From Nymphaea colorata (lineage: Eukaryota > Streptophyta > Magnoliopsida > Nymphaeales > Nymphaeaceae): 64,000 bases of DNA. The stretch lies in the NCBI RefSeq assembly GCF_008831285.2, contig NC_045147.1, forward strand, positions 11,659,427 to 11,723,426. The letters are read 5' to 3'. How positions within the stretch are numbered: the stretch's first letter is position 1; each line of letters starts with the position of its first letter. Positions 1 through 11,984 of this stretch are shown here, piece after piece. The notes under the pieces were generated by a model that did no database searches, was not told where the DNA came from, and saw nothing but the letters and a program-made list of their open reading frames with translations. The translations under genes were made by a program, and so were the position numbers.

Positions 1-384
1 CTCATCTACGTACGTGTATATCCTTGCCATCCGACATATCTAGGCAACAATTTTTCTTCTTAATACTACTGATAAAACAACCGAGGAAACTGTGTTCGCA
101 AGAGCTTGATCAGCCACTTAGGGTGGCCTTGGTTGAGTGCACACTTTTGATTTCGATAGAACCATCAGAGTATTCAATTACAACCCAAGAAATCCAAACA
201 AAAAAAAACAGTATATACGAAGGACTACCCCTGTAATCAAGCAACGTTTCATATCCAGATAATGCCGGTATCATGGAGCACTTTGGCTACATAATTATAA
301 TGTAGATAACAGTATTTTGACGTTATTTACATAATCAAACTACTAGTGTAGGCAGAGTTCGGATTGAACTGTCCTTGGTGGCCA
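1..384. other. 3' flank of SDR gene 1, no gene seen
   Basis: AT-rich sequence downstream of the stop codon of the first SDR gene, which is on the minus strand. Short open frames here have no recognisable similarity and no splice context. The part next to the gene probably carries its 3' untranslated region. Confidence 0.5.
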
Positions 385-1542
385 TCAGAACTGAGAGTCC
401 TCGCATTCCATGAAATTGTGTCCGGAAGGACCATCAACGGAGAAGAGAGCAACTCGCACGACGTTCTCGGCTCCTTCAATGGGTGAGAGGTTGCCTGTAG
501 AATCCGTCATATTAGTTTTCACGGCCCCAGGGTGCACACTGTTCACATAAGCTACGCCATTCAACTGAAGGGCTAAAAGCCTCCCGTATGCGTTCAAGGA
601 AGCCTTGGAAATGGAGTAAGCAGGCAACTTGAGTGGCCACTTCTCCATGGCCTTCTCAGACTTGAGGTCCTCCAAGAACAGGTTCAGTACCCCATCGATC
701 TTCTGCTCTGTCAAGCCCTCTGTCTCCGACAGTTGCTTCCTCAACCCTTCATCCCTAACATACTGATGAAACAACCCGATTATGTTTGAAGCAGGGAAAG
801 GACACCTTAAACTACCAACACATCAAGAGAAATTTAATGGAGCACAACTGAATGAAAGAGAAGAATTTTGTAGAGCAGAAACTACTTATGCTATCAAGTT
901 TGATGCTACTGCTGCTATTGTAAATAGTACGGCAGTGTTAGAACTCACACATAGCAGTCCTGCAATGGAAGACACCATGACAATCCTGGCATTGTGAGGG
1001 GAGAGGCGGAGGAAAGGGAGTAAGGCCTCGGTAAGCTTCACGGTTCCATAGTAGTTGGTGTCTATGCACTCCTTTGCTGATTCATAACTCTCCCTTGTCC
1101 CACCCCCGTAGTCGAAGTTCGACTGCAACACCAATATCAGTGCTAGGTAAAAATGTGAACTTTAAACAAGATAATGTTTTGATGGGGACAGATCCCGAAG
1201 ACATGAAGTAGGAATGGTTGGTTTGGTATCACTAATTAATCCTTCAAAAACTACTATACAGATAAAGTATCATGTGTTCTTCTAGTTTCTGAAAATTCAG
1301 AAGTTGGGTTACACACATACATACAAACACGCATAAAGAGCAGAAGTTGGGGGTGGTGTGAAGTGGGGAGAAGGGAGGAAGAGGACAATAGCCGGTCCAC
1401 TCGACAGAACTATGCCTAATCATAAGATTAACACGCTTCAATACCATCAGGATAAACACTCTTGAAGATAAACACTCTTGAAGACTGAAATGGAGAATGT
1501 GGTCATTACATGCCACCCAACCCTGCCTGTTGCTCTAGCCAG

Positions 1543-1592
<50 letters not shown>

Positions 1593-3144
1593 AGAGAGAG
1601 AAAGAGACCAGAAATGTATTGGGGTCCACATTGTTGTGTTCCATGAACTTCCAGTGTACCTCTGCCTTTTGAATGGCAGCATTGTTTACCTACATCAACA
1701 AAATATGTTCTTATTAAAGCAGTGAAGAATTTTGGTACATTAAAAAAAAAAAAGTAAGAGCAGAAAATTCTTTAAAATTCAAGGGCAAATATTTTGTAGG
1801 TGAATTTCATTTAAAGTGCTTTTACATGGTGCTTTCCACTATATGGTGGTTGGAAAATTCAATCAAATCCAATTATTGTCGTTTGGATAAACTGTTGGTC
1901 CTTTCTGTATAGAATTATTTCATTTGTGCAAACCATAGTTAATTATGGTAGGTCATAATTGTGGCATTCTCAATGTAAAGAAAAAAAAGAATATTTCTTC
2001 ATCATAATGGCTTCTTAGGGCGCCTGATTAGCCTGAGGAGAGTTTAATATTCTACTGAATTCGAGAAAGTTAAACCTTTCGTGACGATCGAGTGATATCT
2101 TTTGTCCATAGTAGTTTATCTACAGAATGCCCTTCACCCCATTTGTTTATAGGGTTTTCAAAGTTTCAATTTGTAGAAAAACCGCTCATCCCTTAGTTTT
2201 GTGCTTGCAAGTTTTGTGCTTGCACTAGAATGTTTCTTGAAAAATTTTGTGCCCAACTTTTTAGTTTTCTGGGAAAATACTAATTTCGCAAAACCATTTT
2301 TTATCAAGAATTTCATTGTTTTTTCTGGGCAGATATTTTGTCTAACCGGGCAGATTCTCAAAGTAACATCTAAACATAAGAAGACATCTACAATTATCGA
2401 TAATTCTTTTGAGGAAAAAATTGAAAAAACATCTACAATCTTCCTCTTTGGAACAAAAATAAAACCAAGTTGTGTCAACACAACAAAATTGGTTATAATA
2501 TATATATATATATATATAGTAAAGTTTTTATCAAATTTGAAGCACACATTTTTTAAGAACAAATTGCACGTACGCCTAGCTGCTGCTGAAGACATTTAAC
2601 AAAAGAACATGATTGCATACTGTAGACCAGTGGCATAGTGAGTGCTAGGGCAGTAGACCTACGAGATTTCATTTATGCTTACCACCTCCGCTATGTGCTG
2701 TAGACCTACTTTATGCTTACCAGAATGTCGACTAACCCAACACGTAATTTCAACCAGTCGACGAAATCCAGCACACTTTGCTGTTGAGTGATATCCAGAG
2801 TGTGGAAGATGACATTCTTCCTCTTTGCTTCTGCTGCTTCTTGCAGGAACTGTTGAGCAGGGACTGAGAGTTGCTCCTGTGGCTGACGAGCAGTCATGAT
2901 GACGGTGAGCCCCTTGTCTGCGAGCTGCCGGCACACCTCCAGCCCGATCCCTCTGTTCCCTCCCGTCACCACCGCCACCGTCTCTCCACTCCACCACTCT
3001 GATCCCTTTGCTTCCTGCAACAACACAAAAAAGTATCATATCTTTCTCATCGAAGCTCAAGGGATCGGAGCCTTCTTCCCTACGTGGCATAAAGTAAACG
3101 CCCAAGTTCGCACTAGGGCCATTTCATGAGGAGAAGCTCACCAT
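385..3144 (-). CDS. SDR gene 1: NAD(P)H-dependent short-chain dehydrogenase, neomenthol dehydrogenase/salutaridine reductase-like
   Basis: Spliced gene. Coding exons in transcript order are 3142-3144 (ATG only), 2721-3014, 1609-1689, 949-1122 and 385-762; all introns are phase 0 with GT..AG ends (the intron-3 donor, GTCTCT, is weak). The product is 309 aa, the usual size for the plant SDR114C clan, whose members reduce carbonyls on terpenoids, alkaloids and other small molecules in the cytosol. Visible motifs: cofactor glycine motif TGGNRGIG (about residues 20-27), NNAA (101-104), catalytic Asn in CIDTNYYG (N149), Ser in VMVSSIAG (S178), YSISK (Y233, K237), then the NSVHPG loop. The ~40 residues between Ser and Tyr (QLSETEGLTEQKIDGVL region) match the insertion typical of this clan. 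Gene 2 is its closest neighbour in sequence. The substrate cannot be read from sequence. There is no signal peptide. Confidence 0.88.
1547..1589. repeat. (TA)n microsatellite in intron 2 of SDR gene 1
   Basis: About 21 TA repeats followed by a short GA-rich run, just downstream of exon 3 in the transcript. Another (AT)n run lies at about 2498-2518 in the same gene. Likely length-polymorphic. Confidence 0.9.
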
Positions 3145-3312
3145 TTTCCTGGAAAGTACTGTTCCTGCAATTAGCGCAACTATGGGACAATCTATCACAA
3201 GCTTATTGTGAAAATAGAAGGATTAATCGGAAACTGAGTAGGAAGGAAATTCAATCGAAGCAGGAAGTATGTCTAAGCATGAGCACGCCAACATGAATAG
3301 TCACCTCGCGCA

Positions 3313-3320
3313 TTTATATA
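3313..3320 (-). promoter_or_regulatory. Candidate TATA box of SDR gene 1
   Basis: On the minus strand the sequence reads TATATAAA, about 170 bp upstream of the ATG at 3144. This is a plausible distance for a plant TATA box plus a 5' leader. It is a motif match only; AT-rich DNA gives such matches by chance. Confidence 0.4.
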
Positions 3321-4601
3321 AGTTGTAGGACCCTCGTTAATTGACTTGTCATAGTTGCGTTGCGTGCACACTAACAAATATGTCAAAACTAGTTATATTC
3401 ACTACTACCTTTTCAAGATAAAAATAAAAATCCATAAAAAGTAAAAAAGCACCCTAGCTAATTGACTTGTCGATCGTTACGTTGCGTGCACACAATAAAT
3501 ATGTAAAAATTAGTTACATGCATTAATGACTAAAATAACTTTTCAAGATAAAAATCAAAATAAAAAAAGTAAAAAAAATTGTAAATTTTAATAAAATTAC
3601 AAAAATATCCCTTGCTCCTTTGCTGCATGCACAACTTTCTCTACAATATGCACTAGAGAAAAAGAAAAAGGTGGCAGTGGCATCTAAGATTTTCTTTTTT
3701 TAAATTATGTACATTTTAGTCCTTTAATATTTTTATAAATTTTATTTTATCCTTTCATAATCGTTTCTTTTTCACTTTAATGAAAGGCATTTTAGACTTT
3801 AGTCAATAGTGGAGTGTGTATCTTACCAGCTTTGGGAGAAGTAAATTAAGATTGAGTTGCAGACACATCTGTGTGCACGCAATAGATATACACAAAAAAA
3901 AAATGAAGGAGGCAATGACATTTTATAAATTTTGAAAAATTATGTATATTTTAGTCTTTTAATATTTTAATATTTTTCATTTTACCCTTTCAAGAGACTT
4001 ATTTGTTCACTTTAATGAAAGAGTTTTGGCATTTTAGACTTTAATTTTTTTTTAAAGATTTTCAAACATAGACACCCATTTATACTAAAGTAACCGTTTG
4101 ACAACAATAATAATATATTTTTCGTATTCCATGAATGTTAGCTCTCATTCATGAAGCACAAGAGCTGAGCAAATTCATCATATCCATATTCAGTTATAGA
4201 ATATTTGTGCCTTATCTGAACCAAACAGATAATTATTTAATGCAGGCGCTGAGCAGTGGGAGAATCCAACCACCAAATAGAGGGCTGTTCTCCATATTTT
4301 CCCATGCTGTTAACGGATGCATATCTGTATAGATTTCAAAATCACGTTAATTGTAGAATAAATTTCATGGATAAAAGTATTTAAGGAATGGTTCTTGTCA
4401 TGTTGTAATGTTTTTCGGATCCTTCGTTATATGAAGTCCACACCATGCTATGAAATTTTACTATCTTCTAACAGTAAGATTGATGTCAAATCCTTTTGCT
4501 ACTTGGAAAGGGCATCATGTCCCACGACAAGAATATCGATTTGAGGTTTTGCAAGCATTTTCATTTGCAAACAGTCCTCCATTTTCATTTGCCGAGTTGC
4601 A

Positions 4602-4639
<38 letters not shown>

Positions 4640-5038
4640 TAAAAATTAATTAAAAATATGATTAGCCGCCGATAAAATGAAAATTCATTCAAAACAAAAT
4701 GTGGTGACAAGGCGTCGCCAATCAACAGAGTCAAAGAAAAAGATACGAGTGGCATAAAAGAAAAACTAACAAAAAAAAAAACAATAACAAACAGCATGAA
4801 AATAGCACTTTTTGCCGTGTCTAAGAACATTCGATTAAGTCTCTACATTTAGTATTATCTTAATGTATCCAATTGCAATCCAAGTTGGAAACCACTACAC
4901 CAAACTTCAATACACAGGAGCTCATGACTGAGTCATCACCATGATCCATACACATAATAGTGGACATGATGCAAACAGTACATAATCGAAGTACTTACAT
5001 AAACTTGGGGTTTACTATTGGTCTGAGCTTGATGGACA
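3321..5038. other. Intergenic region between SDR genes 1 and 2 with internal duplications
   Basis: No gene is recognised. The block around 3345-3420 recurs around 3460-3560 (TTGACTTGTC and GTTGCGTGCACAC shared). A ~190-bp block at 3610-3800 recurs at about 3855-4045. A (TA)n(GA)n tract lies at about 4603-4640. Confidence 0.6.
3610..4045. repeat. Two direct copies of a ~190-bp AT-rich repeat
   Basis: Copies at about 3610-3800 and 3855-4045 share TGCACAC-type leaders, then TATGTA(C/T)ATTTTAGTC, TTTAATATTTT and TTCACTTTAATGAAAG in the same order. A third, more diverged copy lies at about 30715-30900 in the same orientation. It behaves as a local dispersed repeat; no transposon ends were recognised. 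Confidence 0.65.
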
Positions 5039-8000
5039 TCAGAACTCAGAGTCCTCACGTTCCAAGAAATTGTGTCCAGACGGACCACCAACAGGGAAGA
5101 GAGCAACACGCAACACATTCTCAGCCGCTTCAGTGGGGGAGAGATTGCCTATAAAATCCGTCATATCGGTTCTCACGATCCCAGGGTGAACGCTGTTCAC
5201 ACAAACTATGCCCTTCAGCCGATGGCTCAGGAGCCTCACGTATGCATTCAGGGAAGCCTTGGAAATGGAGTAAGCAGGCATCTTGAGTGGCCACTTCTCC
5301 GTGGCCTTCTCAGACTTGAGGTCCTCCAAGAACAGGTTCAGTACCCCATCGATCTTCTGCTCTGTCAAGCCTTCTGTCTCTGACAGTTGCCTTCTCAACT
5401 CTTCATCCCTTACATACTGATGAAGCAACTAGATTATGTCGTTTACTTGTTAAAAAAAGTAACCCAGACCACATGTTAGTATTCGGCACCTAAACAATGT
5501 GCAACGAATTCAACATGCGATCATGTGTGAATTCTTTACCATGCATGTTCTCTGGATACAAGAACATGGCATGTGAACAATGTGGTTCCTTTACAATGAA
5601 GAGGTCATCTGAATCTATGCGACATCACAAATTTGTTAAAACTTTTACATAGTTTTTGAGTATACAAACACACACACACACACACATATATGTATCATGG
5701 TCATGCTTGTTTAATTTGTGCACTTCGACATAGCTCTTTCTACACTATTGAGCATTAAGTTAAGATGGCAGCCGACCATGACACTGGTGCAGGCAATATT
5801 TTGAACCAATTGGGTGTAAATAGAGAAGTACCAAACGTGGAGGGCTCCAAGCGATTGCAATGGCATCTCTAAATATGAACTTGACCGTGAAGTCATCCCA
5901 TGAGACTTATCATTTTCTACATGAACTCATTCAAAGGTTTGTTGAGTATATCTTATATAAAAGCCCAAAATCCATAAGAACCAATAGCAAATCTTGTAGG
6001 TAACATATTTTTGGCTTTTACATCCTTGCCTCATGTTTGGGTCCTTACCTCATGGTTGGGTCCTTAACACAAGTGCCCCTAACCACATAACCCACAAATT
6101 TTTAACCTACACAACAAGCCACCTTCCCACCTATTTGCCTATGCAATGAAATTCATGCAACCATAGTCATCCATTGGAGATGTGTTATTGTACTAAAGAA
6201 CTTCATTTTTAATGGGATATTCTGCAGCAACAAACATTTTGTGAGTGTTACATGAATATTCCATAAAAAATAAGATATAATGTTAATAAAATAATAAAAC
6301 AAGTGTTCTATGAATCTACCTCAATCTATGGGGTACATTCATAAAGCATTCACCAAGCATTTCAACTGCGGCTGTTTGGCAATGGGAACAATTTTTTACT
6401 ATTTCATGAATTCACCTCAAAGATTAGACATATTTATGGAACATTGTATTACAGTGTTTCTCAAACATACCTCAATGTTTGAGGTAGATTCATGAGATAG
6501 TAACAAAATGTTACTATTGCCAAACAGCCCCTAAAATACCATATTTGTTCCCGACGTTTCATTGAGCCTCATTTATTTCAGTTGTTCAACTTTTTTCAAG
6601 ATTCTAAGTGTGATACTGTATTTAGTGGAAACTCTTGTTTATGCAAGACCATCGCTCAATGACTATAATTTGGATTAGCAAACTTTTCAATAGTTGATAT
6701 GACGTTGAGATGCTAGTCTTGTTGCCCTTTCTTTGAGTTTAAATGACCCTAACATTTGGCAATATCGGTTGAAGCATAATTCTAAACTTGGAATTTGATG
6801 TATAAACTGCACTGGCTATTGCAAACGTATGCATGCCAAAATCGTAGATTGTGATTTGGCAAGACAATAATCCTGTCCAACTTCATTTCTACCAATATGA
6901 TTTTTTGATCTCATTAGTCTAAGGCTATGGTTTTTTTTTTTTGGGTATTTTGTTCATTGTGGCACATGGGGAGGATGCCAAGTTGCTTCATTAATGGGGG
7001 ATCACTCAACAACTGGTAATTGTACTATGTGATCCTCCATGAGCAAACCAAACACATTAAAGTTGACTTTTCATCACGTGTAATTGTTAGTTGGCTTGTC
7101 AAGTACCCATGCACATGGCAGCATCCTCCTCACACATGAAAAGGATATCAACATCCTCGTCATCATATCGTGATGCTTGGCAAAAGAAATGCTTCAACAA
7201 ACATAGTGTAACTGATTGGGCTAAAGACATGTATGTAGTTCGATTCATATGTGTGCTATACTTCTATGTTTCAAGGTGGTGGATTGTGGTACTTAGGTTG
7301 AAGGGCGCACTATTGCTACCATTGATGCCTATGTAGTTTAAAACCCAAAAGGCGGGAGGACCTCTTTTTTGAGCAGTGAATTATTAACCTCCCACTCAAC
7401 TAGAAATAGTTGAATGAGAATTAGCAGTCAGTTGAACGAAAACTATGTGGCTGGTGTAAATTTCCTATTATTATAGGTCGTTTTATCGTTTTGGTAGCCT
7501 CAAGTATATTAGTCAATTAGGTATCCAAGGTAAAGTACTTTATGCACGTTCTAGAGAAGGAATAAACCACTTGTTTCATTCCAATTTTTACCAATCATCT
7601 CCAAACTGTTCGAGACTTCTCACACATTTTCCTATGTTAAAATGCGGGTTACATTGACGTCGCAATTTTTTCTAATTGTTCTGATTCTATGACATAGAAG
7701 ATCTAATAGACCATACCAATCTGAAGAAAACAACAGAGATGGACGTATGGAGTCAGGAATTTTTAGCATGAAATATAGCACGACAACAAAGATGAACGCC
7801 TATGCGGATTGAATCAAGAGCTAAATGAATCATGCTTTTTGGCATATAATAGGAAGGAAATAATACTACATTCTAAAAAGGTTACTACTAGTACTGCTTG
7901 TGCTATTTATACTGCAACATAAGTACATACATGGATATTTTAAAAGACTCACACATAACTGTCCTGCAAGGGCAGACACCATGACAATCCTGGACTTGTA

Positions 8001-9151
8001 AGGAGAGGGGCGGAGGAAAGGGAGTAAGGCGTCAGTCAGCCTCTTGGTTCCATAGTAGTTGGTGTCTATGCATTCCTTTGCTGATTCGTAACTCTCCGAT
8101 GTCCCACCAGCACACGTGAAGTTCACCTGCACCATCGATATCAGTTCTTGTTTCTCAAAAGGGCCGCGGGTTTCACAAGCACACTGTGAGCGTGAGAGAT
8201 TCAAGCCTCCAAACAAGATGTTAACAAAGAGAACAAAATACAGAGATCAGTTTCGAGAGAGGGAGAGAGAGTACCAGAAAGGTTCTTGCGTCCACATTGT
8301 TGTGTTCCAAGAACTTCCAATCTACCACTGCCGTTTGAATAGCGGCATTGTTTATCTAGAGCAGCAAAAATATTTTCTGATCCTTAATGAACGAAAACTG
8401 TATAGTGGAATATTCTGTATTTTTAAAGCAACTTTACTGCAAAGAATGAGGAAAAAGATGTCTTCAATACTATAAAAAATGGATCCTCCAAGACTTGAGG
8501 AGGCCTTCTTTTCATATATGCTCCCATAACATAAAGGCAATGCAAAACCAAGTCAAAAAATTAGGTTAAATTAGATATAATAAACTCTTATCAAATTAAA
8601 GCACAATTTTATAAGAAAAAATGGAGGTTAGCTTTTGTAAGGGTAGGAATTTGGAAAGGTTCAGGAGATGAAAACTTATTGAAGATCAGCTACCAACTTT
8701 GGTTTCCGCTTACCAGAATGTCGACGAACCCAACACGTAGCTTCAACCAGTGGACGAAATCCATCACACTCTGCGGTTGAGTAATATCCAGGGTGTGGAA
8801 GATGACCTTCTTCCTCGCTCCTTCTTGCAGGAACTGTTGAGCAGGGACTGAGAGTTGCTCCTGTGGCTGACGAGCAGTCATGATGACGGTGAGCCCCTTG
8901 CCTGCGAGCTGCCGGCACACCTCCAGCCCGATCCCTCTGTTCCCTCCCGTCACCACCGCCACCGTCTCCCCACTCCACCACTCCGCTTCCTGCAGCCAAA
9001 ATAGAACCACATCTTTCTGATAAGTCGGAGCGCACACAAGATCGGCAGCTTCTTCGGTAGGTTGTAGAGCGATTCGACAAATTAAATTTCCTTGACGCAA
9101 GAGTTTCGCTTGTGGGCGTTCTACTTTCATGAGGATCTGCGCTCTTACCAT
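5039..9151 (-). CDS. SDR gene 2: SDR114C-like protein with catalytic Ser replaced by Ala
   Basis: Coding exons in transcript order: 9149-9151 (ATG only), 8714-8989, 8275-8355, 7953-8126, 5039-5416. Introns are phase 0 with GT..AG ends; intron 4 is unusually long (about 2.5 kb). The product is 303 aa. It keeps TGGNRGIG, INNAA, the Asn of CIDTNYYG (N143) and YSISK (Y227, K231). In the strand that normally carries the catalytic serine, it reads VMVSALAG where gene 1 reads VMVSSIAG, so the second Ser is Ala at residue 172. Two 3-residue deletions in exon 2 explain the shorter length. The frame is open throughout, so this looks like an expressed-type gene with altered catalysis, or a recently inactivated enzyme. 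The last exon is close to that of gene 1, which suggests a recent duplication. Confidence 0.82.
5417..7952. other. Intron 4 of SDR gene 2 (about 2.5 kb)
   Basis: No coding sequence is recognised. It contains a (CA)n run near 5668-5686. A degenerate duplicated stretch lies around 6310-6525, where TCTACCTCA..ATTCAT-type words recur in both orientations. Intron size here is far larger than in genes 1 and 4 (186 and 168 bp), so it has probably grown by insertion. Confidence 0.5.
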
Positions 9152-10199
9152 TCGCGTGGAGAGTTCTGGCTCCTACGATCTTGCACTTGGCAACAATCTT
9201 CCAAACTGGTTTTGGGAAGATGGAAACTATGGCCAAGTTGCCAATAAAATGCTACGTCTTTCCTAACATCCTCTGCCTCGCTTTCACTGGCTTGACCCCA
9301 AACACATGAATCTGTGCACCAAATCATATCAAACTGCTTTTGGCTAACACCTTGAGGTCACTCCATGCGTCAACTCAGTTTGGGAGGCCAAAAAAAAACA
9401 AAAATTAAGACAGCATGCTTGGTAGTTGTGGGGCTTCATTCATTTATTGATGGGACAGTTGTAAGTGGAAAAATCAAGATACGACAAGAGGTTCTATCCA
9501 TGATCAGCTACGTGTTTGATGGGCAGTTCAATTGGTAGGTAAATGTCACAAAAATCGTTGGGAGCAATTAGGGTTCAATTGGTAGCCATGAATAATGTTG
9601 CAAAAATTGACCGACTCCCATTAAGAGTGTATGTATGAGATTAGGCTTAATTGGTAGGTGGGAATAATGTTAGAAAAATCGACCAGTATCAATCTATTCA
9701 CTGGCTGATCAAGAACGATAGCTACCTGTGCGTCTTTTTTTTTTACTATTTTTAAATATTTTAAAGCATTTTTAATCTTTACTTAATTTTTGTACTTTTT
9801 CAGGAATATTTTAATAATTTTGCCTGTTAATTTTTAGAACCGATTCACCGATTAATTGCAACTTCGCCAACTACATTCAGAAACTCGAGTTTTATAAAAA
9901 TAGATTAAAATGAGGCCGATTGGAACCCGTGTGAATCTACCCTTAATCCCATCATCCGAGTGAAGGTCATAGTCCTCTCTTTATCTGATCATCATCCAGA
10001 TTCAACAGTCTTAATATAATATTTAACTGTAACCGGACATATATACTGAAATCCTGGAACGGCGATAAAATCAGTGGGTATTGTTCGCCCTACTACTTTT
10101 GGCCGTGTCACGTTGTGTCCAAAAGATTACATTCATATCAAGCACGGAAATAATGATATAAACAACTTGTTGGTTTATTACAACTATAGTCACAAATAA
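9152..10199. other. Region upstream of SDR gene 2, no gene seen
   Basis: Holds the promoter and leader of SDR gene 2 in its first few hundred bases. No clear TATA box was found at a convincing distance. The rest is AT-rich with no recognised open frame. Confidence 0.5.
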
Positions 10200-10600
10200 C
10201 GTCTAGTTGAGGTTTTTTTCGGATAGAATACAGTGAACTTAAAAAAAAATGAAAAAAATACATAAATTTTTAAAAATTTTAATAACAAAAAATGAGAGAA
10301 ACATAAAATAATTAAGAAAATAATAACACAAACATCAAAAGAATAAGTATATTTTCAATAAATAAAAAATAGGAAATGAAAAAAATTGTTTGACATTAAA
10401 AAACTAAAAAAAATGAAAAAACTAAAAAAAACTGAAAAAAACACTGAAAAAAGTGTTAAAATGCATTTTTTTCGTTTTTACCGTTTTTTTTTAAAAACGC
10501 ATTTTTTTTAGTTTTAGATGGCTAGTTAATTTATCACGTTTTTTTCGCATTTTTATTGAAAAAAATGTGTTTTTTGTGACTATACAAGTATAATAGGTAA
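10200..10600. repeat. A/T-rich dispersed repeat, copy 1
   Basis: Poly-A-rich sequence with GTTTGACATTAAAAAAC, AACACAAACATCAAAAGAATAAG and an AGAATACAGTGAACTT end. The reverse complement matches 40760-41080, where AATGTCAAACACTTTTTTTC and CAAGCTCATTGTATTATACCC occur in the same order. Two inverted copies 30 kb apart indicate a small dispersed element, class unknown. Confidence 0.65.
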
Positions 10601-10805
10601 TTTTTTCCTTTTTACATATGAGTATTCCTTAAAATTTGAGATTAAACTTAGAGTGTCCTTCACCCAGAAATGTTTTTTACTTCACCACTCACTAATGTTC
10701 TTTACGACCCTGTTTTTACAACAAAACAAGTTCCACTCACTAATGTTCTTTAAGACCATGTTTTTACAACAAAACAAGTTGACTTGGAAAATAGGTGTTT
10801 AGTCA

Positions 10806-11100
10806 TAGGGGCGGAGCCAAAGGGGCTCACATGGGCCTTGATCCCACCTTAATTTTTTTTAAAAAAATTTACATGTAAATTTTAGAAAATGTTACTTGTC
10901 TTATATAAAAATTTTGAAAATGATATTTCGGTCCATGTCAAAATTTAGAAACTTTAATTTGGCCCTCCTCATGAAACATTTTGAGCTCTCCTATTCATCT
11001 TATCTATGGACTATGGGACAAAAAATTTTTCAGGAAGGGCAGTATTCATTCTTTTCTATACGCCCGACTTTTACAGCTAACACTCTTTGTATTTAGAGGG
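10806..11100. repeat. hAT/MITE-like fragment
   Basis: Begins AGGGGCGGAGCC followed by a GGGGCTCACATGGGCC stretch and an AT-rich body. This start is typical of small non-autonomous elements in plant genomes and recurs in variant form at 19260-19290, 24270-24300, 27097, 33575 and 34290. The far end is not resolved. Confidence 0.4.
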
Positions 11101-11475
11101 GCGCTAATGATATATATTTTGAACTTGAAGGAACACTCATTTAAATAAACAAAAATGACTAAAATTTTAGTATGCACGCACTCGGCTGCATCAACCCACA
11201 CTTGTCTCCCCCACTGTTTGTATGGCTAAAATTTGTCATTGGCAAGGGTAATTATTTGATCTCATTTGAGGACCTGTCATGGATAGTTGCTATGTACATA
11301 TTTCAGTTACATAATCTATTTTGTTAACTGAAGAATGATAGCTATTGTTAAAATCCAATTTTATTTTCATTCACTGGTTTTGTGATATATATATGCAATT
11401 TGTGGCATATATGGACAACACCCATCCTCCTTAAAGTTAAAATTAAGTCTCAATTATTAGGAAAATTATGGTTAA

Positions 11476-11815
11476 GCTTGGGCATAAGCCCGACTCGAAA
11501 ATGAGTCGGGTTTAGGCTGGCTGAAACCTGAGCTCAGGTTCGGGCCGACACTTAAAACCCAAGCCCTGCCCGGCTTGGCCCAACTTGATTGAATTAAGAA
11601 TTATATTTTTAATATAAAATAATATATAAATATAATTAATTATAATAAAATATTATAATTATATATAAAAAGCAACAAAGTATATATTTAAAAAATATTA
11701 TTGGGCCCACCCAAACTAGTCTGATAATTGATCATTGATCGGGTCAGCCCAGTGCTTTTTTTTTTTCAGGCTCAAGTTGGGTCGCTTACATGGTACCAGT
11801 TACTCAGCCCGACCC
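11476..11815. repeat. MITE-like element with GGCCC-rich ends and AT-rich core, copy 1
   Basis: Ends are rich in GGGTCGGG/CAGCCCGAC words; the middle is an AT-rich block containing ATATAAATATAATTAATTATAA. A related element in the opposite orientation lies at about 20415-20745, with the same core and GGCCCGAGC-rich ends. Structure fits a fold-back MITE; the exact termini and target duplication were not identified. Confidence 0.55.
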
Positions 11816-11984
11816 CTAGCGTTAATTACGACCCCTAACGTTAATTATGGTTATCATAAAATTTATGAAAAATCCCTTTTCTCAATAAATGTTGGGTAGA
11901 TATAAAATCCAGAAGACATATAAAAAAAAAAAATTAACTGACTCTAACCGTCCGATATATATCGAAATCGGGGGTGACGGAGGT

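Noticed and set aside
26-236. 70-aa frame at the left end
   Set aside because: No similarity, no splice or promoter context.
2158-2599. Overlapping frames of 145 and 132 aa in intron 2 of SDR gene 1
   Set aside because: Low-complexity, lysine/phenylalanine-rich, with no family resemblance, inside an intron with proper splice ends.
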